Positions 43,608-52,824 of a stretch of DNA of 64,000 nt are shown one piece after another (positions within the stretch are counted from its first letter, which is position 1; each line of letters opens with the position of its first letter). Below the pieces are notes generated by a model. It ran no database searches. It was given only the letters and a program-made list of their open reading frames with translations, and was not told the DNA's origin. Position numbers and translations under genes: made by a program. The DNA lies in assembly GCA_036262055.1 (NCBI GenBank), contig DATAJP010000003.1, forward strand, positions 620,001-684,000, read 5' to 3'. The stretch comes from Ignavibacteria bacterium. Lineage in GTDB: Bacteria > Bacteroidota > Ignavibacteria > Tepidaquicellales > Tepidaquicellaceae.

Positions 43608-44411
43608 TTATTTTATTTTAACCGAATTTATTTTACTGTTCAACTCTTTTGCTGCATTATAAACGCAGTCTTCAAATTCTCTCTGCTTGCAATTCTTAGG
43701 AGCGGAGTAAATTATTCCCCTGCTTGAGTTTATAAGAAATAATTTATTGTGCAGGGATTTCAGAAGCTTGCTTGCGTCACCATGCTGAGTACCAACGCCC
43801 GGTATAAGCAAAGACGTATTTTTGTTTTTCTTTGTGAACTCATCTATTTCTTTTTCATAATTTGCGCCGAACACATACCCAAGGTTGTTTCCCCACTTCT
43901 TGCTTCTATCTATAACCCATTGATATAAATATTTTGTTCCTGCTTTCAGATATTGAAAATCTTTCCCTCCCGGATTTGAAGTCAAAGCAAGAAGATATAC
44001 ATATTTGTCCTTTCTTTTAAGAAAAGGTTTAATCGAATCTTCACCCATATATGGAGCCGCAGTTATTGCATCGAAATCATACATATCGAAATATGTTCTT
44101 GCGTAAAGCTCAGATGTATTTTCAATGTCGCCGCGTTTTGCATCTGCAATTTTTATCATATGTGATGGAATATTCACAAGTAACTTTTCTAACGACCTGA
44201 GACCGTTAGGTGTTTCATAAAAAGCTATGTTTATTTTATATCCTGCAACCATCCTTGAGGTAATTGCAACTATATAATTATTAAACGCATAAACGGGGTC
44301 TTTAGCTTTTTTGAAGAAATCGGGGATTTTTTCGACGTCTGTGTCAAGACCAATAACAACATTGGAGTTGTTGTTTTTAATGACTTTTCTAAGTTTGGCT
44401 ATATATGGCAC
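43608..44411 (-). CDS. pyrF: Orotidine 5'-phosphate decarboxylase (type 2)
   Basis: A 267-residue TIM-barrel enzyme that makes UMP from OMP, the last step of de novo pyrimidine synthesis. Motifs: VIGLDTDVEKIP near the start, INIAFYET, the catalytic KIADAKRGDIENTS (Asp-x-Lys-x-x-Asp) and PGVGTQHGD. The longer form and the DAKRGDI motif mark the type 2 (mycobacterial-like) subfamily. The frame starts with GTG. Upstream, between dcd and pyrF, is a 32-base copy of the palindromic repeat. Other pyrimidine genes except dcd are absent from the window. Confidence 0.94.
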   Translation of the reverse strand: MPYIAKLRKVIKNNNSNVVIGLDTDVEKIPDFFKKAKDPVYAFNNYIVAITSRMVAGYKINIAFYETPNGLRSLEKLLVNIPSHMIKIADAKRGDIENTSELYARTYFDMYDFDAITAAPYMGEDSIKPFLKRKDKYVYLLALTSNPGGKDFQYLKAGTKYLYQWVIDRSKKWGNNLGYVFGANYEKEIDEFTKKNKNTSLLIPGVGTQHGDASKLLKSLHNKLFLINSSRGIIYSAPKNCKQREFEDCVYNAAKELNSKINSVKIK

Positions 44412-44430
44412 TATTTGATAATTGATAAGT

Positions 44431-44462
44431 ACTGGGATTCCCGCCTGCGCGGGAATGACTTC
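44431..44462. repeat. Palindromic repeat (GTCATTCCCGCG family) between dcd and pyrF
   Basis: This is the exact reverse complement of 16882-16913 over 32 bases. The arms ATTCCCGC and GCGGGAAT make an 8- to 9-bp stem. It lies in the 66-base gap of an otherwise tight minus-strand cluster. Confidence 0.85.
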
Positions 44463-44477
44463 ACAAGTAAAAGAAAT

Positions 44478-45014
44478 TTAGAATTTATTTTTCCACATCA
44501 TTGATTCAACGGGATGAACAGTTTTTTTGTTATACTTTGCAGAAGATTTTTTATCATAAGGAGTCAGAACATCTCCATCGACTGCGAAGTAAATCAATTG
44601 ACCAATCGGCATTCCGTAATAAACCTTTACAGGCATTTTTACGGATATTTCAAGTGTCCAGTAATTTTTAAATCCAACATCGCCTTTTCCTGCAGTTGCG
44701 TGAATGTCTATTCCTAAACGTCCGACGCTCGACTTACCCTCAAGAAACGGAACGGTTGTCAATGTTTCTGTATATTCTTTTGTAACTCCAAGATATAAAT
44801 GAGTCGGCAAAAGAACATATCCTTCTTTTGGAATTTTAAATTTTTTTATCTTATTGTGTTTCTTTGCATCGATTATTTCATCTTCATAAGTTGCAAGCCA
44901 TTCACCAAGATGAACGTCATAGCTGTTGGTTCCGAGATTTTTTCTGTCATATGGCTTTATGACGATATTTTTTTTCTTTATCTCGGCTAAAATCTGTTTG
45001 TCGGATAATATCAT
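44478..45014 (-). CDS. dcd: dCTP deaminase
   Basis: A 178-residue trimeric enzyme that converts dCTP to dUTP, feeding dTMP synthesis. The start MILSDKQILAEI and the segments NSYDVHLG, GKSSVGRLGIDIHATAG, GFKNYWTLEI (with the catalytic Glu region) and MPIGQLIYFAV are those of Dcd; a bifunctional dCTP deaminase/dUTPase cannot be excluded from sequence alone. It lies 7 bases after rodA on the same strand, extending the cell-shape cluster with nucleotide genes. Confidence 0.93.
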   Translation of the reverse strand: MILSDKQILAEIKKKNIVIKPYDRKNLGTNSYDVHLGEWLATYEDEIIDAKKHNKIKKFKIPKEGYVLLPTHLYLGVTKEYTETLTTVPFLEGKSSVGRLGIDIHATAGKGDVGFKNYWTLEISVKMPVKVYYGMPIGQLIYFAVDGDVLTPYDKKSSAKYNKKTVHPVESMMWKNKF

Positions 45015-45021
45015 TTATATT

Positions 45022-46248
45022 TTATATGTAAATGTTTCTGTTTCTGTATGCATTCATCCCGATGCCTATCATAATCATAAATGATAGCAGGGATGAAACC
45101 CCATAACTCACAAGAGGAAGAGGAATACCGATAACTGGCATCAACCCAATCGTCATTCCGATGTTAATGAATAAATGAAAAAGAAAAATACTCGCAAAAC
45201 CTATGCAGCAAATTCCAAGAAATCCATTCCGGCAGAGATATGCATTATTAATTAACCGTATTATAAGAATAACATAAAGTATAATTATAAGCAGTGCTCC
45301 AATGAAACCAAACTCTTCTCCAATCATACAGAAAATAAAATCTGTCCATTGCTCGGGAATAAATTTAAGCTGCGTCTGTGTTCCCTGCAAATAACCTTTG
45401 CCGAAAATTCCGCCTGAGCCGATTGCCACCTTTGATTGAATAACGTTATAACCGCTGCCGAGCGGGTCGGTAGTAGGGTCAAATACTGCCATTATTCTTC
45501 GTTGTTGATATGGCTGAAGCTTACTATAAGCATAATTTGTCGAAAAGCCGACAGCAAGATTTATTACAATTATAATAGACGTAAGTATAATGTTCTTTTT
45601 GAATGAGAAAAACACCAGCGCTAAAATGCCAAGCAAGATGAAGAAATAAATATTTCCGAAAAATGCGGCGATTGCAATTATTATCGGGGCTATAAATGTC
45701 AAAATCCAGTATGGAGATAAGCCCGCCCAAAAGAAAACGGGGATTATAAATGAAAGAAATACAAGTGCAGTTCCCATGTCAGGTTGTTTCATTATCAGAC
45801 CAACGGGAAGTAAAACTATACCAATTGCAATAAGAAAATTTTTAAGACTACCTAACTTCAATTCTCCTTCTTCAGTAGAAAGAAAAGTTGCAAGCGCCAT
45901 TATGGTTGTGAGCTTTGCAAACTCGGACGGTTGAATTCCAAACCCACCAACGCTAAACCAGCTCCTTTGTCCCGAAATTTTCTTTCCCATTATCAGAACA
46001 AGAGCAAGAAGAACTATTGAAAGCCCGTAAAGATAATATGTTATTTTACTGATGTACTTCGGAGGCAGATAAGAAATTACAATCATAATTACTGCACCAA
46101 TGCAGGCAAATAAAAGCTGACGTGAAAAATAATCAGAACCTGAATCACTCGTGAACGTTGCACTATAGATTGCGACAAGCCCGACCGATACAATCGAGAA
46201 TGCTACAAGCATCAACAACGCATCAAATCTTTTTATAAAATCTTTCAA
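45022..46248 (-). CDS. rodA: Rod-shape SEDS glycosyltransferase RodA
   Basis: A 408-residue SEDS-family peptidoglycan polymerase with about ten membrane helices, working with the class B PBP encoded just upstream. Signature parts: IYSATF in the first helix, GKKISGQRSWFSVGGFGIQPSEFAKL, KQPDMGTALVFLSF, DPLGSGYNVIQSKVAIGSGG with FGKGYLQGTQTQLKFIPEQWTDFIF, and VIGIPLPLVSYGVSSLLSFM. The Asp and Pro positions expected for catalysis (QPSEF and the large periplasmic loop) are present. It is followed closely by dcd. Confidence 0.95.
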   Translation of the reverse strand: MKDFIKRFDALLMLVAFSIVSVGLVAIYSATFTSDSGSDYFSRQLLFACIGAVIMIVISYLPPKYISKITYYLYGLSIVLLALVLIMGKKISGQRSWFSVGGFGIQPSEFAKLTTIMALATFLSTEEGELKLGSLKNFLIAIGIVLLPVGLIMKQPDMGTALVFLSFIIPVFFWAGLSPYWILTFIAPIIIAIAAFFGNIYFFILLGILALVFFSFKKNIILTSIIIVINLAVGFSTNYAYSKLQPYQQRRIMAVFDPTTDPLGSGYNVIQSKVAIGSGGIFGKGYLQGTQTQLKFIPEQWTDFIFCMIGEEFGFIGALLIIILYVILIIRLINNAYLCRNGFLGICCIGFASIFLFHLFINIGMTIGLMPVIGIPLPLVSYGVSSLLSFMIMIGIGMNAYRNRNIYI

Positions 46249-46268
46249 TAAATTTAAATTATAAATTT

Positions 46269-48053
46269 TTAATCTCTTACGTTAAATACTGTCTGATCAT
46301 CCGGATTAAATACATCTCTTCCGCTTAAATACTTAATCATAATTGCGCCTGCAGTAGGAGCACCAAAAGACGCACCCCACCCGAGGTTTTCACCAAGAAC
46401 ACAAATTGCAATTTTGGGATTATCGTAAGGAGCAAACCCCACGAACCAGGAGTGGTTATTACCCTGTGTTTGTGCAGTTCCTGTTTTGCCAGCAAGTATA
46501 AACTCTTCATTTTTTATACCGCGTGCAGTTCCCTCGCCATTTACAGCAAGATACATTCCTTTTTTAACAGCTTCATACCATTTTTGAGGAAAATCAATTT
46601 TGCGGCTATCAAACTTAGGGTAAATCTCTTCTTTAGTATTTGTGTTAACAATTTTATTCACAAAATGCGGAGTATTATATAAACCATTCATAGCAATCGC
46701 GGCAGTATATGCTACCATCTGAACGGGAGTAACCCCGAGTTCACCCTGTCCGATGCCTAAGCTTACAAGATAACCTTCAGTCCATTTTCCAACACCGTAC
46801 ACTTTGTTATAATATTCAGTTGATGGCAGTCTCCCCGGAAGTTCTTCCGGAATATCAATCCCCGTTTTTTGTCCGAAGCCAAACATGCTGCTGTATTTAT
46901 AATAATTATCGAGCCCTATATCAAGAACAAGCTTATAAAAAAATACGTTTGCAGAAACTTCTAAAGCGCGTGTAAGATTTATTGAGCCATATGCGCCATG
47001 GTCTTCGAACGCTCTGTTGCCAAATACAAATCCGCCGGGACAGTTTATTAAAGAAGTCGGAGTAATTTTTCCCGATGCAAATCCTGCCATTCCCATCATC
47101 ATCTTCCAGGTTGAGCCGGGAGGATAGTTTGTCATCGTAACGCGGTTAAATAACGGCTTATCTTTATCATTCATTAAATCATTTAAAACTTTTGGGTCTG
47201 TCGGTCCTGAAAAAATATTTAAATCAAAATCAGGATTTGAAACCATGCATAATATGTCGCCATTGTTCGGATCCACTGCAATAACCGCACCGCGTTTATC
47301 CTTCATAAGGCGCTCAGCATAACTTTGTAAATCCCTGTCAATTGTTAAATATAAGTCGGAACCGTTAATTGGGATTATATCATCCCTTCCGTCATTAACA
47401 CTTCCAATTTCTCTTCCATTCACGTCAACATTAACAAAACGATAACCTTTTTCGCCGCGTAAATAATTTTCATAAGATTTTTCAATTCCCTTTATTCCAA
47501 TCATATCACCCTGCTTGTAATAATCACCGACCTGATTTTCAAGCTGCTTTTCAGAAATTTCCTTTGCATAACCGAATATATGCGCAGCTCTGAAATCATT
47601 CGGGTAATATCTTAATGCTTCAACCTGAAAGTCTACTCCTTTCAGATATTTTTCATTTTCACTTATGTAAGCAATGGTTTTAAAATCAACATCACGTTTT
47701 ATTCGCTGAGGATTGAAGCGGTTTGTTCCTTTAACTTCTTTTAGTTTTGCGCGGAGCTCTTCTTCGGAAATGCCTAACAACATTGAAACCTCTTTGTATC
47801 TCAATGTGTCAAATTCATTCGGAGTGATTGTAACTGTATATGTTGGTCTGTTATCGACAACAACGTGACCATTTTTATCAAACATTAAACCGCGTGCAGG
47901 CGTAAGAGTAATGGTCTTAACCGCATTTTTTTGTGATTCTTTTCCGTATTCTTCCTGATTGAAAAATTGAAGCTGCACAAGACGCACAATCAAAACAATT
48001 GCTGCAACAACGCAGACACCAAATAAAATTAATTTTCTTGTTAACAACTCCAT
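46269..48053 (-). CDS. mrdA: Penicillin-binding protein 2 (cell elongation transpeptidase)
   Basis: A 594-residue class B PBP that crosslinks lateral-wall peptidoglycan. One N-terminal membrane helix, a PBP dimerisation region (~50-215) and a transpeptidase domain with Ser314 in YPPGSTWKMM, the SxN motif in LEVSANVFFY and KTG in LAGKTGTAQTQGN. Overlap of one base with mreD and a 21-base gap to rodA place it inside the rod-shape operon. Complete and of normal length. Confidence 0.96.
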   Translation of the reverse strand: MELLTRKLILFGVCVVAAIVLIVRLVQLQFFNQEEYGKESQKNAVKTITLTPARGLMFDKNGHVVVDNRPTYTVTITPNEFDTLRYKEVSMLLGISEEELRAKLKEVKGTNRFNPQRIKRDVDFKTIAYISENEKYLKGVDFQVEALRYYPNDFRAAHIFGYAKEISEKQLENQVGDYYKQGDMIGIKGIEKSYENYLRGEKGYRFVNVDVNGREIGSVNDGRDDIIPINGSDLYLTIDRDLQSYAERLMKDKRGAVIAVDPNNGDILCMVSNPDFDLNIFSGPTDPKVLNDLMNDKDKPLFNRVTMTNYPPGSTWKMMMGMAGFASGKITPTSLINCPGGFVFGNRAFEDHGAYGSINLTRALEVSANVFFYKLVLDIGLDNYYKYSSMFGFGQKTGIDIPEELPGRLPSTEYYNKVYGVGKWTEGYLVSLGIGQGELGVTPVQMVAYTAAIAMNGLYNTPHFVNKIVNTNTKEEIYPKFDSRKIDFPQKWYEAVKKGMYLAVNGEGTARGIKNEEFILAGKTGTAQTQGNNHSWFVGFAPYDNPKIAICVLGENLGWGASFGAPTAGAIMIKYLSGRDVFNPDDQTVFNVRD

Positions 48054-48553
48054 TACGCTAATTTTTCCTTACCGGTTCTTTTAGGAATAATTATAAATAT
48101 CAGACTAATTATTGTCGTATAAACCGTGCTTGTTAAAATAAACTTAAACATCATATCAAAAAATCCCAACTGCAAACCCTGCAGATATATTAAATAATAT
48201 ATAAAATTGCTTAACAATGTGCACGGAAATACTACATATAAAAAATTAAATTTATATAAAAATTTTTCATCATCAGGTCTGAAGAAATATCCTGCTGTAA
48301 ATCCCGCAATCGTATAACATAAAGTGCTCAAGCCAAGAAATGAACCGCTTAAAATATCTATAAGCAAACCACCAAAGAATCCATATAACGCACCTTCTAT
48401 CTGTCCGTTTTTTAAGCCTACATAAATAATAAAAATTATGACTATATCCGGTGAAATATTATATTCCGAAACTGACAGAAGCCATATAAAAGTTTTCTGA
48501 ATAAATACTAAGATTATTAATATTGCAATATATTTCAGGTAGGAAACTATCAA
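48053..48553 (-). CDS. mreD: Rod-shape-determining protein MreD
   Basis: A 166-residue membrane protein with five or six hydrophobic segments. It has the MreD-type pattern NISPDIVIIFIIYVGLKNGQIEGALYGFFGGLLIDILSGSFLGLSTL, where G.....G...GL..D is conserved, and occupies the usual slot between mreC and the PBP2 gene. MreD pairs with MreC in the elongasome. Similarity within this family is low, so operon position adds much of the confidence. Confidence 0.92.
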   Translation of the reverse strand: MIVSYLKYIAILIILVFIQKTFIWLLSVSEYNISPDIVIIFIIYVGLKNGQIEGALYGFFGGLLIDILSGSFLGLSTLCYTIAGFTAGYFFRPDDEKFLYKFNFLYVVFPCTLLSNFIYYLIYLQGLQLGFFDMMFKFILTSTVYTTIISLIFIIIPKRTGKEKLA

Positions 48554-48563
48554 TAATCTTTTT

Positions 48564-49394
48564 TCATTTAGTATTTATAAATTTTTTTTCAAGCTCCAAT
48601 CTTTCTGCGTCAGATATATATTTAAGAACAAAAACTTCTTCAAGTGTTTTGAAGTTCACACTCGGAGATATTACAATTCTTTTAAATAAATTATCGACCG
48701 TTCCTTCTTCAACAACTTTACCGACCGGAATACCCGCAGGAAAATTGTTGCTGTATTCGGATGTAATGATTATATCACCAACTTTCACATCAGCACTCTT
48801 TGGAACATTTGTCATTAACAAATTCCCTGCTCCGTCATAATTAAGAATACCATCAACTCTCGAACGCTGTGACTTAACGCTAAATTTTAAATCTTTATTA
48901 TATAAAATCTGAACAATTGAATAATTTTTGCTTGTTGCGGCAATTTTACCCACAAGACCGTCATCAGTGATAACAGGCATATTCAATTTTACGCTGTCTT
49001 TATCCCCGACATTGATGGTAATAGTGTTTCTTGTCTGCGTTAAACTTTTGTTTACAATTTTTCCGCTGATAACACCAAGCTCAACTTTATCTTTTAATAA
49101 GATTAATTTATTTAAACGTATGTTTTCAAGCTTAGATTCTTTCAAGTTGCTTACTTCGTTTGAAAGCTTGATGTTGCTCTCACGGAGATATTTATTTTCT
49201 TGTTCAAGTTCGAAGATATTAGGGATAGCAGAAAAACCGCTCTGCACTGCTCCGAATGAGCCGATTGCAATAGCACGGATAAAACGTATCTGTGTATTAT
49301 CATTCGAAAACAAAAGTATCAATGAGATTACTATGAGAAGTGTTAAAAGAAGATATTCTTTTATAGATACAACTATTTCACCGAGTTTCTTCAA
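48564..49394 (-). CDS. mreC: Rod-shape-determining protein MreC
   Basis: A 276-residue bitopic protein: membrane helix (~13-30), coiled coil (IFELEQENKYLRESNIKLSNEVSNLKE, ~60-90) and a periplasmic double beta-barrel with the hallmark VGKIAATSKNYSIVQILYNKDLKFSVKSQRSRVDGIL and DIIITSEYSNNFPAGIPVGKV. It links cytoskeletal MreB to the periplasmic PBP2. Normal length, 27 bases after mreB. Confidence 0.95.
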   Translation of the reverse strand: MKKLGEIVVSIKEYLLLTLLIVISLILLFSNDNTQIRFIRAIAIGSFGAVQSGFSAIPNIFELEQENKYLRESNIKLSNEVSNLKESKLENIRLNKLILLKDKVELGVISGKIVNKSLTQTRNTITINVGDKDSVKLNMPVITDDGLVGKIAATSKNYSIVQILYNKDLKFSVKSQRSRVDGILNYDGAGNLLMTNVPKSADVKVGDIIITSEYSNNFPAGIPVGKVVEEGTVDNLFKRIVISPSVNFKTLEEVFVLKYISDAERLELEKKFINTK

Positions 49395-49421
49395 TTAATA
49401 GAAGAAGTAAAAATTTTTATA

Positions 49422-50438
49422 TTATCTTTTTAGTGTTACTCTCGAGTAATAGTCAAGGTCTTCAAGAACCTTTCCTGTTCCTCTTACTACTGCTGTCAAG
49501 GGGTCTTCTGCAACGTGCACAGGTACACCCGTTTCCATTTTAATTCTTTCATCAAGTCCCCGAATAAGTGCACCGCCTCCTGTTAAAAATATTCCGCGCT
49601 CAAGAATGTCTGATGATAGCTCAGGAGCAGTTTTTTCAAGTGCTACTTTCACTGCTTCAACCATTTGTTTAATAGAGCTGTCCATTGCTTCTCTGATTTC
49701 AACAGAGCTGACTTCTGTTTCTTTCGGAACACCTGCAACCAAGTCACGACCTCTTACCTGAATAATTTCTTCTTCGGATAAAGGCATTGCAGAGCCGGCT
49801 TTCTTTTTAATGTCTTCAGCAGTCTTTGCCCCGATTAAAATATTCTGATATGCTCTGAAATATCTTATGATTGATTCCGTCAATTCATCACCTGCAACTC
49901 TGATTGAATATCCTGTCGTTATTCCTGAAAGAGCAATAACAGCAATTTCAGTTGTTCCGCCACCAATGTCGATAATCATATTCCCTGTCGGTGCCATAAC
50001 GTCAAGACCGATACCTATTGCAGCTGCCATCGGCTCGGTTATAAGATAAACCTCTTTTGCACCTGCATGTTCCGCAGTATCACGGACAGCGCGCTTTTCA
50101 ACCTCGGTTATGCCGCTTGGAACGCAAATAACGATTCTTTTTGCAGGCATAAAATTCTTACTGATTTGTTTTATAAACATTCTCAGCATTCCCTCGGCTA
50201 TCTCAAAATCTGCAATTACACCGTCTTTTAGAGGTCTTATAGTTTCATACCCCTTCGGAGTTTTCCCTTCCTGTCTTTTGGCATCTTCACCGATTGCTGT
50301 GATTTTTTTATTTTCAATATGGTAGGTAACGTATGAAGGCTGGTTCAAAATGATGCCTTTGCCCTTCATATATATGAGTGTGTTAGCGGTTCCTAAGTCT
50401 ATTGCTAAGTCGCTTGAGAACATTCCGAATAACGGCAT
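49422..50438 (-). CDS. mreB: Actin-like cytoskeletal protein MreB
   Basis: A 338-residue actin homologue that positions the elongation machinery. Nucleotide-binding motifs are DLAIDLGTANTLIY (phosphate 1), NMIIDIGGGTTEIAVIAL (phosphate 2) and LTGGGALIRGLDERI (adenosine). It ends with VEDPL-like AEDPLTAVVRGTGKVLED as usual. It heads mreBCD-mrdA-rodA; purH lies 50 bases upstream on the same strand, so the cluster may be read through from the purine genes. Confidence 0.97.
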   Translation of the reverse strand: MPLFGMFSSDLAIDLGTANTLIYMKGKGIILNQPSYVTYHIENKKITAIGEDAKRQEGKTPKGYETIRPLKDGVIADFEIAEGMLRMFIKQISKNFMPAKRIVICVPSGITEVEKRAVRDTAEHAGAKEVYLITEPMAAAIGIGLDVMAPTGNMIIDIGGGTTEIAVIALSGITTGYSIRVAGDELTESIIRYFRAYQNILIGAKTAEDIKKKAGSAMPLSEEEIIQVRGRDLVAGVPKETEVSSVEIREAMDSSIKQMVEAVKVALEKTAPELSSDILERGIFLTGGGALIRGLDERIKMETGVPVHVAEDPLTAVVRGTGKVLEDLDYYSRVTLKR

Positions 50439-50487
50439 TTATTAATTCCTCTTAAAAAGTATATTTTAAAATTTTAAAATTTTTATT

Positions 50488-52017
50488 TTAGTGTTTGAAA
50501 TGTCTTATTCCTGAAAACGCCATAATTAAATTTGCTTTGTCAGCAGCTTCGATAACTTCCTTATCTTTCACAGAACCACCCGGCTGAATAATTGCTTTCG
50601 CTCCGGTCTTTGCAATCATCTCGACTCCATCAGGAAACGGAAAGAATGCATCGGATGCTGCAACGCTGCCGTGCAAATCATTTTTATAATACTCTGCTTT
50701 GTTGATTGCAATTTTTGTCGATTCGATTCGTGATGGCTGTCCCCCGCCAATGCCTAAAGTTTTTTTATCCTTCACAAAAACAATTGCGTTTGATTTTACA
50801 TGCTTCACAATTTTATTTGCAAAGCTCATGTCTTCCAAAACTTTCTCATCGGGTTTCAACGTAGTAACAAATTTTAATTCACCTGAATTAAAATTTATAT
50901 TATCTTTTTCCTGATATAAAAATCCGCCTGTAATTTTTCTCAACTCAAAATTTTCAGGAACAAATTTAAATTCTATTAACCTGCGATTTTTCTTTTGGCT
51001 TAATAAATCGTATGCCTCTTTTTCAAAACCGGGAGCTAATAAAATCTCAAAAAACAATGTATTAACTTCCATTGAAGTTTTAAAGTCAATAATGTCATTA
51101 AATACCAAAATTCCGCCAAACGGGGAGTCCGTATCGGTGCTGAACGCCTTTTGGTATGCCTCGACCTGAGTTTCTGCAGTTGCTACCCCGCAAGGGTTGC
51201 CATGTTTTATTATGGCACAAGTCGGCTTGTCGTTTTGAAACTCATTTATGATACCATAAGCAGCATCTATGTCCAGAAGATTGTTATATGAAAGCTCTTT
51301 CCCGCTTTTCACGGTAAAAATTTCATCAAAATTATCTTTGATAAGGAAAGCACTCTGATGAGGATTCTCACCATACCTTAAAGATGATTTGTTATTCAGA
51401 CCAATAAATGAGGGAGATAAATTTTTAGATGAACTCTTCTGAAAATAATTCGAAATCTGAAAATCATACTCAGCAATATTTGCGAATGCTTCAGATGCAA
51501 GTTCTTTGGAGTATGTTTCCGAAATATTATTACTTGTATTTTTTAGTTCGGTCAAGTAGCTTTCATACTGCTCAACTTTCACAAGCACATTGACTGAATT
51601 AAAATTCTTTGCTGCTGCTCTTATGAGACTAACTCCGCCAATATCAATTTCTTCGATTATTTCTTTTTCCGTTACATTATCTTTTGCAACGGTTTCTGCA
51701 AATGGATATAAATTCACGACAACCAAATCAATCGGATTGATATTATTTTGTTTAAGCTCGTCGAGATGCTGAGAAATATTCTTGTCTGCAAGTATGCCTC
51801 CGAAAATATCAGGATGCAAAGTTTTAACTCTGCCGTTCAAGATTTCAGGAAATCTTGTAATATCCGAAACAGAAACAACATCGATGTTATTTTTCTTTAG
51901 GAGATTATATGTGCCGCCTGTAGATATAATCCTAATGCCAAGCTCTGTTAAGCTTTTAGCAAACTCAACTATTCCTGTTTTATCATAAACACTTATAAGA
52001 GCAGTTTGTATTTTCAT
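50488..52017 (-). CDS. purH: Bifunctional AICAR formyltransferase/IMP cyclohydrolase
   Basis: A 509-residue bifunctional enzyme for the last two steps of IMP synthesis. The N-terminal cyclohydrolase domain (MKIQTALISVYDKTGIVEFAKSL; RVKTLHPDIFGGIL) precedes the formyltransferase with SLRYGENPHQSA, CAIIKHGNPCGVA and DAFFPFPDGVEMIAKTGAKAIIQPGGSVKD, which holds the catalytic Lys-His. I set the start at the ATG at 52017; the frame runs on to 52041, but those eight codons are translation of a dispersed palindrome. purN is just upstream. Confidence 0.96.
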   Translation of the reverse strand: MKIQTALISVYDKTGIVEFAKSLTELGIRIISTGGTYNLLKKNNIDVVSVSDITRFPEILNGRVKTLHPDIFGGILADKNISQHLDELKQNNINPIDLVVVNLYPFAETVAKDNVTEKEIIEEIDIGGVSLIRAAAKNFNSVNVLVKVEQYESYLTELKNTSNNISETYSKELASEAFANIAEYDFQISNYFQKSSSKNLSPSFIGLNNKSSLRYGENPHQSAFLIKDNFDEIFTVKSGKELSYNNLLDIDAAYGIINEFQNDKPTCAIIKHGNPCGVATAETQVEAYQKAFSTDTDSPFGGILVFNDIIDFKTSMEVNTLFFEILLAPGFEKEAYDLLSQKKNRRLIEFKFVPENFELRKITGGFLYQEKDNINFNSGELKFVTTLKPDEKVLEDMSFANKIVKHVKSNAIVFVKDKKTLGIGGGQPSRIESTKIAINKAEYYKNDLHGSVAASDAFFPFPDGVEMIAKTGAKAIIQPGGSVKDKEVIEAADKANLIMAFSGIRHFKH

Positions 52018-52027
52018 ATTTTTAAAA

Positions 52028-52077
52028 ATCCCCTCTACCAAGAGGGGTGGCTCCGGCTCAGCCGGAGACGGGGTGTG
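52028..52077. repeat. Double-hairpin repeat spanning the purN 3' end and purN-purH gap
   Basis: Two adjacent palindromes: CCCCTCT/AGAGGGG (52030-52047) and CTCCGGC/GCCGGAG (52051-52067), the latter with TCA as its loop. Together with flanking ACACCCCGTC this resembles a compound dispersed repeat. The purN TGA stop is the loop of the second hairpin. Confidence 0.75.
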
Positions 52078-52669
52078 TTAAAGTTGTTTTAATTTTTCCT
52101 TCTTCAAATAATCTTATCACCTCAGGATAATATTTATATTCCAATGCTTGAATCTTTTCCATCAAAGAGTTTTCATCATCATTTTCTACATCTATTGTTT
52201 TCTGAAAAATAATTTCACCTGAATCATAATCGCGTGTAACATAATGTATGGTAATTCCGGAATGCTTCTCCCCGGCATTTATAACAGCACGATGAACATT
52301 CATTCCATACATTCCTTTTCCCCCGTATGCAGGCAAAAGCGATGGATGGATGTTTATTATTTTATGTTCATATTTATCCACGACAGAATCAGGAAGTTTT
52401 TTGATATAACCCGCCATAACGATTAAATCTATGTTATGTTCATTCAGAAAATTCAGAAAAACATCTTCATAGTTTTTTGAATCAGGAAATAAATCTTTAT
52501 TAATTATTTCGACAGGAATGCCGTTTTCGCGAGCGATTTGTACTGCGTAAGAATCGGGTTTATCAGAAATCAAAAGCACAACTTTTGATTTAAGAAAACC
52601 TTCCGAAATTTTTTTTAAAATGTTATTAAAGTTCGAGCCCTTGCCGGACGCTAAAACACAGATATTCAA
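52058..52669 (-). CDS. purN: Phosphoribosylglycinamide formyltransferase (PurN)
   Basis: A 203-residue folate-dependent transformylase for the third purine step. NICVLASGKGSNFNNI binds the phosphate; catalytic Asn-His-Asp appear in NIHPSLLPAYGGKGMYG, HSGITIHYVTRDYDSGEII. The last residues (LTHPVSG) are encoded by a palindromic repeat and the stop codon is in its hairpin loop, so the original C terminus was probably a few codons different; the folded core is complete. purH follows after 40 bases. The 155-base gap upstream (52670-52824) is AT-rich, divergent towards a T9SS gene, and probably holds both promoters. Confidence 0.94.
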   Translation of the reverse strand: MNICVLASGKGSNFNNILKKISEGFLKSKVVLLISDKPDSYAVQIARENGIPVEIINKDLFPDSKNYEDVFLNFLNEHNIDLIVMAGYIKKLPDSVVDKYEHKIINIHPSLLPAYGGKGMYGMNVHRAVINAGEKHSGITIHYVTRDYDSGEIIFQKTIDVENDDENSLMEKIQALEYKYYPEVIRLFEEGKIKTTLTHPVSG

Positions 52670-52824
52670 TTATTTATTTGAGGTAAGTGTGAAATACAAA
52701 AATAACCGAATTTCAAACTTTTTTCAATGGAATAATGGGGAATAATTGAAAAATAAAGCTTGATATAATAATTTATTCTATATAAGTTTAAAAAGCATAA
52801 ATTTAAACAGCGCAAAATAAAATT

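Noticed and set aside
48928-49398. 156-codon open frame antisense to mreC
   Set aside because: It follows codon shadowing of mreC, has no recognisable protein features, and mreC is certain.
52018-52041. N-terminal extension of PurH
   Set aside because: The eight codons derive from the hairpin repeat; PurH homology starts at the ATG at 52017.
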